From a virus, in IMG/VR virus record IMGVR_UViG_3300038463_000066, positions 1-23,421 of that record: a DNA stretch of 23,421 bases. The stretch is one strand, 5' to 3'. Shown here in pieces: positions 1 through 6,615 of this stretch. The notes under the pieces were generated by a model, which was given only the letters and a program-made list of their open reading frames with translations, was not told where the DNA came from and made no database searches. The number at the start of each line of letters is the position of its first letter. Within the stretch, counting starts at the first letter, position 1. The translations under genes were made by a program, and so were the position numbers.

Positions 1-1
1 A

Positions 2-109
2 CCATCAACCAACCTACCAAACACTACGACTCTCGCCGTAGCTATAAAGGCTCGCAATACGGGCACGGCCATAACCGCATTAGTCTATGAGGATATGACA
101 CAAACATGA
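2..109 (+). CDS. 3' end of an upstream gene (partial)
   Basis: This frame is open from the window edge to a TGA at 107-109 that overlaps the next start codon (ATG at 106) in the ATGA arrangement used repeatedly in this operon. The 35 visible residues are rich in Thr, Ala and Asn (ending YEDMTQT), like an end fragment of a virion protein. A second frame is also open from base 1 to a TGA at 88-90, and its peptide is rich in Tyr, His and Arg. I prefer the first frame because of the overlap and the composition. The function cannot be told from this fragment. Confidence 0.45.
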   Translation, partial: PSTNLPNTTTLAVAIKARNTGTAITALVYEDMTQT

Positions 110-501
110 AAAAGCTACTTTTAATATGCCTCATCATGTTCAGCGGCATCGCCTCGGCGACGCCCTATCCCATTGGCTCCTCGCCGACCGTTATCGTCAA
201 TGCCGCCAGCATGACATCGACGGTTACGAGCCCGGTGATACAAATTTGGGGCGTCGCGCAGATTGATTGCCAAGAGCTATGGACGGGAACGCCAAGCGGC
301 ACGTTCGCCTTTTATGTCAGCGAAGACCAAGTAAACTGGGACCCCTTGACGCTATCGACGACCATCACGGCTAGCGGCTCCGCCGGCCATGGCACCATGG
401 AACTTATGGGACTTGCCGCGCCATACTTCCAAGTAGTCTATACGCCATCGGCTGGCACCGGATCGCTAACCATCACTTGCTACGCGAAGTTTAGAACATG
501 A
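106..501 (+). CDS. small secreted-type protein of the fibre region
   Basis: This is a 131-residue protein of unknown function. Residues 1-18 form a classical Sec signal peptide: two Lys, a hydrophobic core LLLICLIMF, and an Ala-Ser-Ala cleavage site before TPYP. The rest is rich in Thr, Ser, Gly and Val and looks like an all-beta domain, with two Cys (in QIDCQ and TITCY) that could pair outside the cytoplasm. The stop overlaps the start of the next gene by four bases (ATGA at 498-501), so the two are probably translationally coupled and may act together, for example as a fibre and its accessory. A GAGG stands about 13 bases before the start, which is a long spacing. I do not recognise a family. 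Confidence 0.7.
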   Translation: MKKLLLICLIMFSGIASATPYPIGSSPTVIVNAASMTSTVTSPVIQIWGVAQIDCQELWTGTPSGTFAFYVSEDQVNWDPLTLSTTITASGSAGHGTMELMGLAAPYFQVVYTPSAGTGSLTITCYAKFRT

Positions 502-3197
502 AAAAAATCATACTCGCTATTTTCTTGCTAGCAACGGTGGCAGACGCGCAACAATATGCTACCTGGCCGGTGGTAAGCGGCGGCGGCGGCGGCTCCGGGA
601 CTGTTACTAGCATAACGGCTGGGACTGGGCTAAGCGGCGGCACAATCACAACTAGCGGCACAATTAGCCTGGCGATTCCAGTTACCGTACCTGATGGCGG
701 TAGCGGCGATACGTCCATTACTGCAAATGCAGTAGTCGTCGGGAATGGCACTAATCCTCTAGCCATTGTGACAAACAATGCTTCGGCGACCAATGAATTT
801 TTGACGCAATCAAGCTCAGGAGCGCCGGCATGGGCGGCGCTGGTGTCTGGGGACATCCCGAACAACGCCGCGAACACGAGCGGATCAGCGGCTTCATTTA
901 CCGGGAGCTTATCCGGCGACGTTACCGGAACGCAAAGCGCCACGGCCATTGCGGCCAATGCAGTTACAAACGCCAAGCTAGCTCAAATGCCATCCAATAC
1001 GTTTAAGGGGAATAATACCGGATCGACCGCGAATGCTATAGACATGACGGCGGCTCAAGCCGTGGCAATCCTTCCAACGGTTGTTGGGGATAGCGGGAGC
1101 GGCGGCGCGCAGGGGGTTATCCCGGCTCCGCCGGCTGGTTCTTATGCGGCCGGTGATTACTTGCTCGCTAATGGAACTTGGGCATATGTTGACCAATCGA
1201 AACCGTATTACCAGCCATTTACGATGATAAGTAAAACGGCTAACCCGACCGCGTTGTCAAAAATTAACAATGTCCTGGTTTATACCGGCGTTAATGGGAA
1301 AACGTATGCCGTTACAATCGGCACAGTGTCTTCCACCCTGGCTATCTATGACGCTACCGATCAAGCCTCCCCTATATTGCTATCGAACATGGCGACACTC
1401 CAAGGATCATATAACGCCGTTCATGCTCTAATTTCAGGCGTTGATTACATCATTGTCGCGTCAAGCGGCGGGTATAACCTATACATTATCAACGTTTCAA
1501 ATCCGTATTCTCCGACTATAACGACAACGTTCAATTTAACGTCCGCGACGGGCTCGACTTACAACATCGCTTATTCAAACGGCATGGTTTATCTAGCTTG
1601 CCAAACGGTTGGTTTAAAAGTCGTCGATATCGGCAATGGAATCGGCGGCGGTACGCTAACCGCTCCAGTTGTTACTTATACCCAAGGCGCTGCAAAATCA
1701 TTCGGTGTCGTCGTATCTGGAACTAACCTATTTACTACGCAATATTCGACAAGTCCGTATGCGACGCGTCTCCTAAATTCTTGGACACTAACTGGTCTTG
1801 GAACTGTTGGCGTGCCTTCGTTGGTGCAGAGTCTGACGCTGCCGGGGTTGGGTGAGGCGCTTGGTGTGAGCATTAATTCCAGCGCCACGACGGCGTTTGT
1901 TGCAATCAACACAGGCGTGCAGCAACTCGATATAGTCGACATCACCACGCCGTCATCGATGGCCAACCTAACTCAAGTTACGATGCCAACCGGTTACACA
2001 ATCTCTGCCGCAATGACGGCTGTACCTTACGGTAACTACCTATTTATGCCGGTTGGGTCGAATGCCACCTATGGTGGCGCCGTGCTCATGTACGACATCA
2101 CCAACCGCAGCAACCCGGTGTTAATTAATAATGTCGTGACTGGGGTGGCGACGGTTCCGTTTGGCGGCATCGCAATATCGGGCGGATATATTTTTGCGGG
2201 TGACTACGGAGTTGCTCCCGGCTCAACGGGATCTCTCGACATTTTTACGATGCCGTTGACGACACCAACGTGGGGATTGGCAACCGGAAGCAATTTGAAC
2301 GTCATCAACTCGGTTGGCATAGGATCGACGGCGCCACAGGGGATACTCGACGTTGAAGGCGGCTCAGCGGCAGCGGCGGCAAGCGGCACCAACATTAATA
2401 TCGTCGCTCAGAACGGCGGCTCTACCGCCGGCAATAACGGCGGCAACGTTGTCATCACCGCCGGCACGGCGTCAGGCACCGGCGCTACTCTCGGCCAGCG
2501 CGGCGGCATCATCCTGAACGCTCCGACGGCAACCACCTACCTCGCGAGCGCGCCGACTGTCCCCGCCGTCACCATTGAGGCTTATGGAAACTCAAGCGGT
2601 GGCCAAATGATGAATTTAGTCGGTAACGCCGCGCTGGACTTCGTATCCCTATCAAGCCAAACCAATGCACCTCCGATCGCCTGGTCATACTCGGATTCAA
2701 GCCCGAATAGCCCAATCGCCAATATCAACGTGACGACCGGCAACGGCAAAGGCAACACCATCGGCTTCGGCACGAATTATTCGCCGACAAGCGGCAACCT
2801 TCAGTATTTCATGAACTTCACCGGCTTTGACAAGGGTAGCCTTTTAATCGGTGCGACGTCACAGGGCACCTACCCGGACGCGGTGTTGCAGGTCAACGGC
2901 GCCATTGCCACGGCGGTTGCCGCCAAGACGACAACCTACACGGCAAACGCTAACGACTCGGTGATTCTTTGCAACGCCACGAGCGCGGCTTTTACCGTGA
3001 CGCTGCCGACGGCGGCAAGCATCACGGGCACCGAGTACATGATCAAGAAAACGGATAGCTCGGTGAATGCCTGCACGGTCGGCACGACATCCAGTCAGAC
3101 TATCGACGGCAGTACAACCTACGCGCTGTCTCTGCAATACAAGTACGTTCGCGTCATTTCAGACGGCGCTAACTGGCAAATCTTTGGAAATAACTAA
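498..3197 (+). CDS. tail-fibre-like protein with signal peptide and beta-propeller-like centre
   Basis: This 899-residue protein starts with a signal-peptide-like segment (MKKIILAIFLL, cleavage after Ala-Asp-Ala at residue 17). Next comes a Gly/Ser/Thr-rich region containing GTVTSITAGTGLSGG, a motif common in phage fibre and collar proteins. Residues about 240-590 carry repeated blades ending in patterns such as LYIINVSNP, LKVVDIG, LDIVDITTP and LMYDITNRSNP. These resemble LVIVD-type beta-propeller repeats. A glycine-rich region follows, and residues about 810-899 resemble the C-terminal beta domain seen in many phage fibres (YTANANDSVILCN, then VTLPTAA). The likely role is host recognition or surface adhesion. 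A signal peptide on such a protein is odd, because virions assemble in the cytoplasm. The fibre assignment rests on composition and motifs, not on a receptor-binding match. Confidence 0.7.
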   Translation: MKKIILAIFLLATVADAQQYATWPVVSGGGGGSGTVTSITAGTGLSGGTITTSGTISLAIPVTVPDGGSGDTSITANAVVVGNGTNPLAIVTNNASATNEFLTQSSSGAPAWAALVSGDIPNNAANTSGSAASFTGSLSGDVTGTQSATAIAANAVTNAKLAQMPSNTFKGNNTGSTANAIDMTAAQAVAILPTVVGDSGSGGAQGVIPAPPAGSYAAGDYLLANGTWAYVDQSKPYYQPFTMISKTANPTALSKINNVLVYTGVNGKTYAVTIGTVSSTLAIYDATDQASPILLSNMATLQGSYNAVHALISGVDYIIVASSGGYNLYIINVSNPYSPTITTTFNLTSATGSTYNIAYSNGMVYLACQTVGLKVVDIGNGIGGGTLTAPVVTYTQGAAKSFGVVVSGTNLFTTQYSTSPYATRLLNSWTLTGLGTVGVPSLVQSLTLPGLGEALGVSINSSATTAFVAINTGVQQLDIVDITTPSSMANLTQVTMPTGYTISAAMTAVPYGNYLFMPVGSNATYGGAVLMYDITNRSNPVLINNVVTGVATVPFGGIAISGGYIFAGDYGVAPGSTGSLDIFTMPLTTPTWGLATGSNLNVINSVGIGSTAPQGILDVEGGSAAAAASGTNINIVAQNGGSTAGNNGGNVVITAGTASGTGATLGQRGGIILNAPTATTYLASAPTVPAVTIEAYGNSSGGQMMNLVGNAALDFVSLSSQTNAPPIAWSYSDSSPNSPIANINVTTGNGKGNTIGFGTNYSPTSGNLQYFMNFTGFDKGSLLIGATSQGTYPDAVLQVNGAIATAVAAKTTTYTANANDSVILCNATSAAFTVTLPTAASITGTEYMIKKTDSSVNACTVGTTSSQTIDGSTTYALSLQYKYVRVISDGANWQIFGNN

Positions 3198-3209
3198 GGG
3201 AGTTTCACT

Positions 3210-3497
3210 ATGGTTAGGCGTTTTGCTTTAATTCTTTGTCTTGGCTTGGCAGCGTCGGCATTCGCGGACACGGCACCAACGGTGTATGCCGCAAAAAACC
3301 CGCTCGTTAGCGGTCAACCGCAAACGTATGAAATCTACACGTTGGCGTCGGCCGAAGACGCTAGCGGCAACACCGTGCAAGTCCGTCACGACATTATTAA
3401 GTCCACCACGGTGACTCAGCTTAACAACGCCGTGACTCAGTTGACGACGCAGCAAGCCAACATCGCTTCGTATTTGGCCCTGATTAACGCGCTGTAA
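3210..3497 (+). CDS. small protein with signal peptide and C-terminal coiled coil
   Basis: This is a 95-residue protein of unknown function. Residues 1-19 form a signal peptide (MVRRFALILCLGLAA, cleavage after Ala-Phe-Ala). The middle is a short beta-like segment, and the last 35 residues (VTQLNNAVTQLTTQQANI) show spaced hydrophobic residues with Gln/Asn/Thr, suggesting a short helical or coiled-coil tail. A GGGAG ribosome binding site lies eight bases before the ATG. It follows the large fibre-like gene by 12 bases and is the third consecutive gene with a signal peptide. It could be an accessory or chaperone of the fibre, but nothing in the sequence proves this. Confidence 0.65.
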   Translation: MVRRFALILCLGLAASAFADTAPTVYAAKNPLVSGQPQTYEIYTLASAEDASGNTVQVRHDIIKSTTVTQLNNAVTQLTTQQANIASYLALINAL

Positions 3498-3514
3498 GAA
3501 AAAGGTGACCGCTC

Positions 3515-3601
3515 ATGGCTGACAAGGAAGTCATTGCCAAAAATAATGACGTGGCTGCCTCGCAAGGAAGCGGTGCAGCCGCGTCACCTAGCGGTCAATC
3601 A
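3515..3601 (+). pseudogene. orphan portal 5' end left of the endonuclease insertion
   Basis: The 29 codons from the ATG at 3515 encode MADKEVIAKNNDVAASQ followed by a Ser/Ala/Gly-rich stretch. This resembles the start of the true portal at 4272 (MAEEIKKNNDTASAAQG). The bases around the start are also alike: AGGTGACC, then C plus ATGGCTGA. The reading frame then runs into the antisense strand of the endonuclease gene, so no portal body follows. I read it as the original or co-transferred portal start, cut off when the endonuclease gene arrived. The frame happens to stay open to 4279. The two copies differ at many positions, so this is not a recent exact duplication. Confidence 0.55.
3538..3580 (-). 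terminator. possible weak terminator for the endonuclease gene
   Basis: On the minus strand, just past the stop of the endonuclease gene, the arms GGCTGC (3575-3580) and GCAGCC (3553-3558) can pair. An inner CGC/GCG stem lies around a six-base loop, with a two-by-two mismatch between the stems. A T-rich stretch (TTATTTTT) follows about seven bases after the hairpin. The gap before the T-run is longer than in a classical intrinsic terminator, and the hairpin lies inside the orphan portal codons. It may therefore be chance. Confidence 0.25.
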
Positions 3602-4210
3602 CTAAGCCATTTTTTCCGGTTTGCTGGCGCTGCGGCCATCTTTTTTCGGTGGGGTAAACACCTTATCGAGTGGCCAGCCTTGGTCAAGACGATACTGCAG
3701 CGTTTTCATGCCTATGCCCGATTCACGCCCCCATGCGGACAAGCTAAGCGTTTTACCTTTATAAGTAATGTTTCGATTCGTAACAAGATTTTGCGATTGC
3801 TCAAGTCTAGTAGCCCAGCGGCAATTACTTTTGCAATACCCCTTATTGCCGTCTACTCGATCAATAGTATGTTTTGGGCTAGGGGGCTCGCCCATATCCA
3901 GTATGAAGTTTTCAAATTTTTCCCAACGCTTACAAACGCGAAGGCCACGGCCGCCATATCTTTTAAAAGCAAAAGCGTTTGGATTGTCGCATCGCTGCCG
4001 CATAGCATTCCAATTTTTATAAACCGGGTCAAGGTTGCGCCCATGAGTGCGCCGGAATTCCCTAAGCCAGCAACCGCACGACTTAACTTGATCATGGGTC
4101 AAGTGAGTCGTGCGTACGTCCTTTGTATTGCCGCAATCACACAAGCAATGCCAAGTTCGGTAATCAAGCTGTTTAATCACGGTCAACCGAAAAAACTTTC
4201 TACCAATCAC
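3602..4210 (-). CDS. HNH-type homing endonuclease candidate
   Basis: This 202-residue protein belongs to a type common in phage genomes. Numbered from the GTG start, Cys22, Cys24, Cys26, Cys45 and Cys47 (LCDCGN, then SCGC) look like a zinc-binding N-terminal module. A central region has RYGGRG (84-89) and IDRVDGN followed by NCRWAT (116-134), the conserved core of these HNH/AP2-associated endonuclease-like proteins. The C-terminal part (SAWGRESGIGMKTLQYRL) resembles a helix-turn-helix DNA-binding unit. I chose the GTG at 4208-4210 because a perfect AGGAGG lies five bases upstream and the family usually begins near IGRKFFRLTV. A longer ATG start at 4273 would overlap the portal start. It is the only supported minus-strand gene and is AT-richer than its neighbours, consistent with recent arrival. 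Nicking or cutting activity is inferred. Confidence 0.75.
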   Translation of the reverse strand: MIGRKFFRLTVIKQLDYRTWHCLCDCGNTKDVRTTHLTHDQVKSCGCWLREFRRTHGRNLDPVYKNWNAMRQRCDNPNAFAFKRYGGRGLRVCKRWEKFENFILDMGEPPSPKHTIDRVDGNKGYCKSNCRWATRLEQSQNLVTNRNITYKGKTLSLSAWGRESGIGMKTLQYRLDQGWPLDKVFTPPKKDGRSASKPEKMA

Positions 4211-4232
4211 GTATGCCTCCTCTTGAAAAACC

Positions 4233-4261
4233 TTTCTAAACTTAAGTATGCAGTTTGTCAA
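4233..4261 (-). promoter_or_regulatory. candidate sigma70-type promoter for the endonuclease
   Basis: On the minus strand a perfect TTGACA (4261-4256) is followed, after 17 bases, by TAGAAA (4238-4233), which matches four of six positions of the -10 consensus. A transcript would begin around 4226, just before the AGGAGG at 4221-4216. The site would let the endonuclease be expressed on its own, against the direction of the late operon. The -35 hexamer sits next to the portal ribosome binding site. Confidence 0.5.
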
Positions 4262-4271
4262 GAGGTGACCC

Positions 4272-5894
4272 ATGGCTGAAGAGATAAAAAAGAATAACGA
4301 TACGGCCAGTGCGGCACAAGGCGTTCAAGGTGGACAGCCACAAATGGATATGCGAGAGTTAGGCCAGACCGGTCTTAAGAGATTTTCAGGTTTTTTGTAC
4401 GAGGAATTCCTTAAAGAGCTTACAGGCGAGCGCGCAATTGAAGTGTACAAGGAAATGGGTTGGAATGACCCGACTTGCTACGCCATTCTTTTTGCCATCA
4501 CCATGCTCTGCCGGCGCGTCAAGTGGTTCGTGGAAGCCGCGTCATCGTCCAACCGCGAAGACCAAGCCGCCGGTGAGTTTCTTGAAACGTGCATGAACGA
4601 CATGTCTAGCACGTGGATTGACACGCTCACCGAAATCCTGTCCATGCTGCAATACGGTTACTCGGTTCACGAGATTGTTTATAAGCGCCGGTGCGGTGAC
4701 GTCTTTGACCCGTCCATGCGCTCTAAGTACGAAGACGGCCGGATTGGCTGGCGTAAAATCCCGATTCGCTCGCAAGACAGTATTTACCGTTGGCAGTTTG
4801 ACGACAATGGCGGCATTCAGGGCGTTGAGCAACTAGCCCCGCCGCACTACTACCGGATAACCATACCGGTTGAAAAAATGTTGCTCTTTCGCACCACGAC
4901 TTTCAAGAATAATCCGGAAGGGCAAAGCGTACTACGCGGCGCTTACCGAAGCTGGTGGATGAAAAAACAGATTGAAAATATTGAAGCCGTCGGCGTTGAG
5001 CGCGACCTTGCCGGCTTGCCCATGGCGCTGGTGCCGCCCGAAATCATGTCCAAGAATGCCAGCGCCGACCAAAAAGCCCAGCTTGCTGCCATCACCAATA
5101 TCGTCACCAACATTCGGCGCAACGCCCAAGAGGGCGTCATTATGCCGATGGACTATGACGCGGGCGGCAAACTACGTTTTGAATTAAAATTACTATCGAC
5201 CGGCGGCACGAGACAGTTTGACACGTCGGGAATTATCAACCGCTATGACCAGCGCATGGCTATGACCGTGCTTGCCGACTTCATGTTGCTTGGTCAAGAC
5301 AAGGTGGGCAGCTTTGCGCTTTCTAGTTCAAAGACCAATCTATTCGCAACTGCTATCGGTTCTTTCCTTGACATTATTGCCGACGTTTTCAATCGGTATG
5401 CTATCCCGCGCCTCTTTGCGCTTAATGACTTTTCAATCACCGACTACCCCAAAATCAAACATGGCAATTTGGGCAGTGTTGACCTTAACGAGCTTGGCAC
5501 CTTCCTTCGCAATTGCGCTCAGTCTGGCATCATGTTGGCCCAAGGCCCCGACGCCCAAAAGCACCTAATGGAAATTGCCGGGCTGCCGACGTCGGACACT
5601 CCCGAAGAGGAAACGGAAACCTTTATTGAGGATCCGAGCGGTAAGGCTGGCACGCCTGACGAGCAAAAAGACGATGACGTTGGCAGCGGTGCGCAACAGC
5701 CTATGGGTGCCGGGCGCCAAGGGCCGGAAGCCGAGCTTGGCCCGGAGCCCATTTCGGAAGTCGGGCAGCAACCGCCTTACGACAACACCAGCGGCACCAC
5801 CGAGGAAACCGACCAACACCGAAGCTTTCTAGGTAATAAAAACCGAAGCTTTCTAGGTAATAAAAACCGAAGCTTTCTAGGTAATAAAAAATGA
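4272..5894 (+). CDS. portal protein (DUF935/Mu gp29-like)
   Basis: This 540-residue protein should form the dodecameric ring at the capsid vertex through which DNA passes. Residues about 50-160 (GWNDPTCYAILFAITMLCRR, then EILSMLQYGYSVHEIVYKRR) match the layout of DUF935-type portals: a two-helix motif, then the 'sequence with GYSVHE' strand. Residues about 440-516 are Pro/Glu/Gly-rich and probably disordered. The last 24 residues are three copies of the octapeptide RSFLGNKN (the last ending KK), encoded by a perfect 24-base tandem repeat. The ATG at 4272 has AGGTGACC just upstream. The stop overlaps the next start in ATGA. The gene lies directly after the endonuclease insertion, and its 5' end is duplicated at 3515. 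Confidence 0.85.
   Translation: MAEEIKKNNDTASAAQGVQGGQPQMDMRELGQTGLKRFSGFLYEEFLKELTGERAIEVYKEMGWNDPTCYAILFAITMLCRRVKWFVEAASSSNREDQAAGEFLETCMNDMSSTWIDTLTEILSMLQYGYSVHEIVYKRRCGDVFDPSMRSKYEDGRIGWRKIPIRSQDSIYRWQFDDNGGIQGVEQLAPPHYYRITIPVEKMLLFRTTTFKNNPEGQSVLRGAYRSWWMKKQIENIEAVGVERDLAGLPMALVPPEIMSKNASADQKAQLAAITNIVTNIRRNAQEGVIMPMDYDAGGKLRFELKLLSTGGTRQFDTSGIINRYDQRMAMTVLADFMLLGQDKVGSFALSSSKTNLFATAIGSFLDIIADVFNRYAIPRLFALNDFSITDYPKIKHGNLGSVDLNELGTFLRNCAQSGIMLAQGPDAQKHLMEIAGLPTSDTPEEETETFIEDPSGKAGTPDEQKDDDVGSGAQQPMGAGRQGPEAELGPEPISEVGQQPPYDNTSGTTEETDQHRSFLGNKNRSFLGNKNRSFLGNKK
5819..5890 (+). repeat. three perfect tandem 24-base repeats
   Basis: Units lie at 5819-5842, 5843-5866 and 5867-5890. Each begins CCGAAGCTTTCTAGG and ends TAATAAAAA. 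They are in frame, adding RSFLGNKN three times to the portal C-terminus. The last unit ends exactly at the ATG of the next gene (5891), so its TCTAGG also serves as the only visible ribosome binding region for that gene. Identity between copies implies recent slippage or selection. Confidence 0.95.
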
Positions 5895-6085
5895 AAGAAT
5901 CAGAGTTGCAGCGCCGGGTGAGAGTTGAGCGCGAAGACCGCAATAAGTGGATTGCTGAGCAAGTTAGGACGGGCGCTATTATTCCCGCAAAAATGGACAT
6001 GTCGCAAAGTTGGTGGCCGGCGCGTCCGGCTATCAAAAAAGATAAACGGGAAATCGCCCGCCTATATGGAGTAGAAAAACTATGA
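5891..6085 (+). CDS. small charged protein after the portal
   Basis: This 64-residue protein is of unknown function. The N-terminal half (LQRRVRVEREDRNKWIAEQV) is highly charged and probably helical. The middle has a WW pair (SQSWWPARPAI), and the C-terminus is basic. The start overlaps the portal stop by four bases, and the end overlaps the next start by four bases (ATGA at 6082-6085), so it is coupled on both sides. Its position between portal and the Mu F-like protein suggests a minor head role, but no family is recognised. Confidence 0.65.
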   Translation: MKESELQRRVRVEREDRNKWIAEQVRTGAIIPAKMDMSQSWWPARPAIKKDKREIARLYGVEKL

Positions 6086-6615
6086 TGCTAGTGACGCTCA
6101 CGCCCTATATCCCGGGCAGCTTTGGTGGCTCTAAACTCGGCGCCCAACGGGACTATAATTTAGACGCGGTTAAATCCTTTCACGTCATTAAAGACCAACA
6201 CAATGGACATGTTTATACGGTGCTTAATTTTGGTGGCCGTGACCTTGAAAATGTGGCCGAATCAAAAGCCGCTATCTTGGAAACCATTGGCGCCAAGGCC
6301 AAGACGCTTACCGCCGTCGATTTACCGAAGCCCGCCCCGCGTGTGCTACCGCCCGCGCGTGATGACCACCACACCGCTACCGGCGCGCCCCGTGCCGCCG
6401 CGCACACGCGCCCGTCTGAGCCCCCACCAAGCCGGCCCTACGTGCGATCAACCGTTGACGCCGCCGACGCGCCGCGCCCAACCGACCGTAAGCCCCCGCC
6501 GGCTGCCGACGCTGCCCCGGCTGTCGAGACTACCACCGCTGCCGCGTCTACCCCGGTGACGAAGACCGAAGCCCCGAAAGTTGAAGTCAAGAAAGCCAAG
6601 TGGGAAAAGAAATAG
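6082..6615 (+). CDS. hypothetical protein with Pro/Ala-rich disordered tail
   Basis: This 177-residue protein has two parts. Residues 1-75 look folded, with strands such as SFHVIKDQHNGHVYTVLNFG and a helix around ESKAAILETIGAKA. Residues about 80-177 are low-complexity Pro, Ala, Thr and Arg ending in a Lys-rich tail (VEVKKAKWEKK), almost certainly disordered. Two adjacent ATG codons (6082 and 6085) are possible starts; the first overlaps the preceding stop. The gene stop (TAG, 6613-6615) directly abuts the TTG start of the next gene. I do not recognise a family; a minor head or DNA-packaging accessory role would suit the position. Confidence 0.6.
   Translation: MMLVTLTPYIPGSFGGSKLGAQRDYNLDAVKSFHVIKDQHNGHVYTVLNFGGRDLENVAESKAAILETIGAKAKTLTAVDLPKPAPRVLPPARDDHHTATGAPRAAAHTRPSEPPPSRPYVRSTVDAADAPRPTDRKPPPAADAAPAVETTTAAASTPVTKTEAPKVEVKKAKWEKK

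Noticed and set aside
1-90. Alternative frame for the upstream gene end
   Set aside because: Open but shorter, with unusual Tyr/His/Arg composition and no ATGA overlap with the next gene.
3515-4272. Group I intron or intein in the portal gene
   Set aside because: The endonuclease is on the opposite strand with its own start and promoter, and the downstream portal has its own start, so no splicing is needed.
3602-4273. Longer endonuclease start at ATG 4273
   Set aside because: It would overlap the portal start and lacks a ribosome binding site. The GTG at 4210 has a perfect AGGAGG and the family's usual N-terminus.
3515-4279. 254-residue plus-strand reading frame as a real gene
   Set aside because: After the first 29 codons it is the antisense of the well-conserved endonuclease; the peptide has no recognisable features.
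5819-5890. CRISPR-like array
   Set aside because: The units are directly adjacent with no spacers, and they are in frame in the portal gene.
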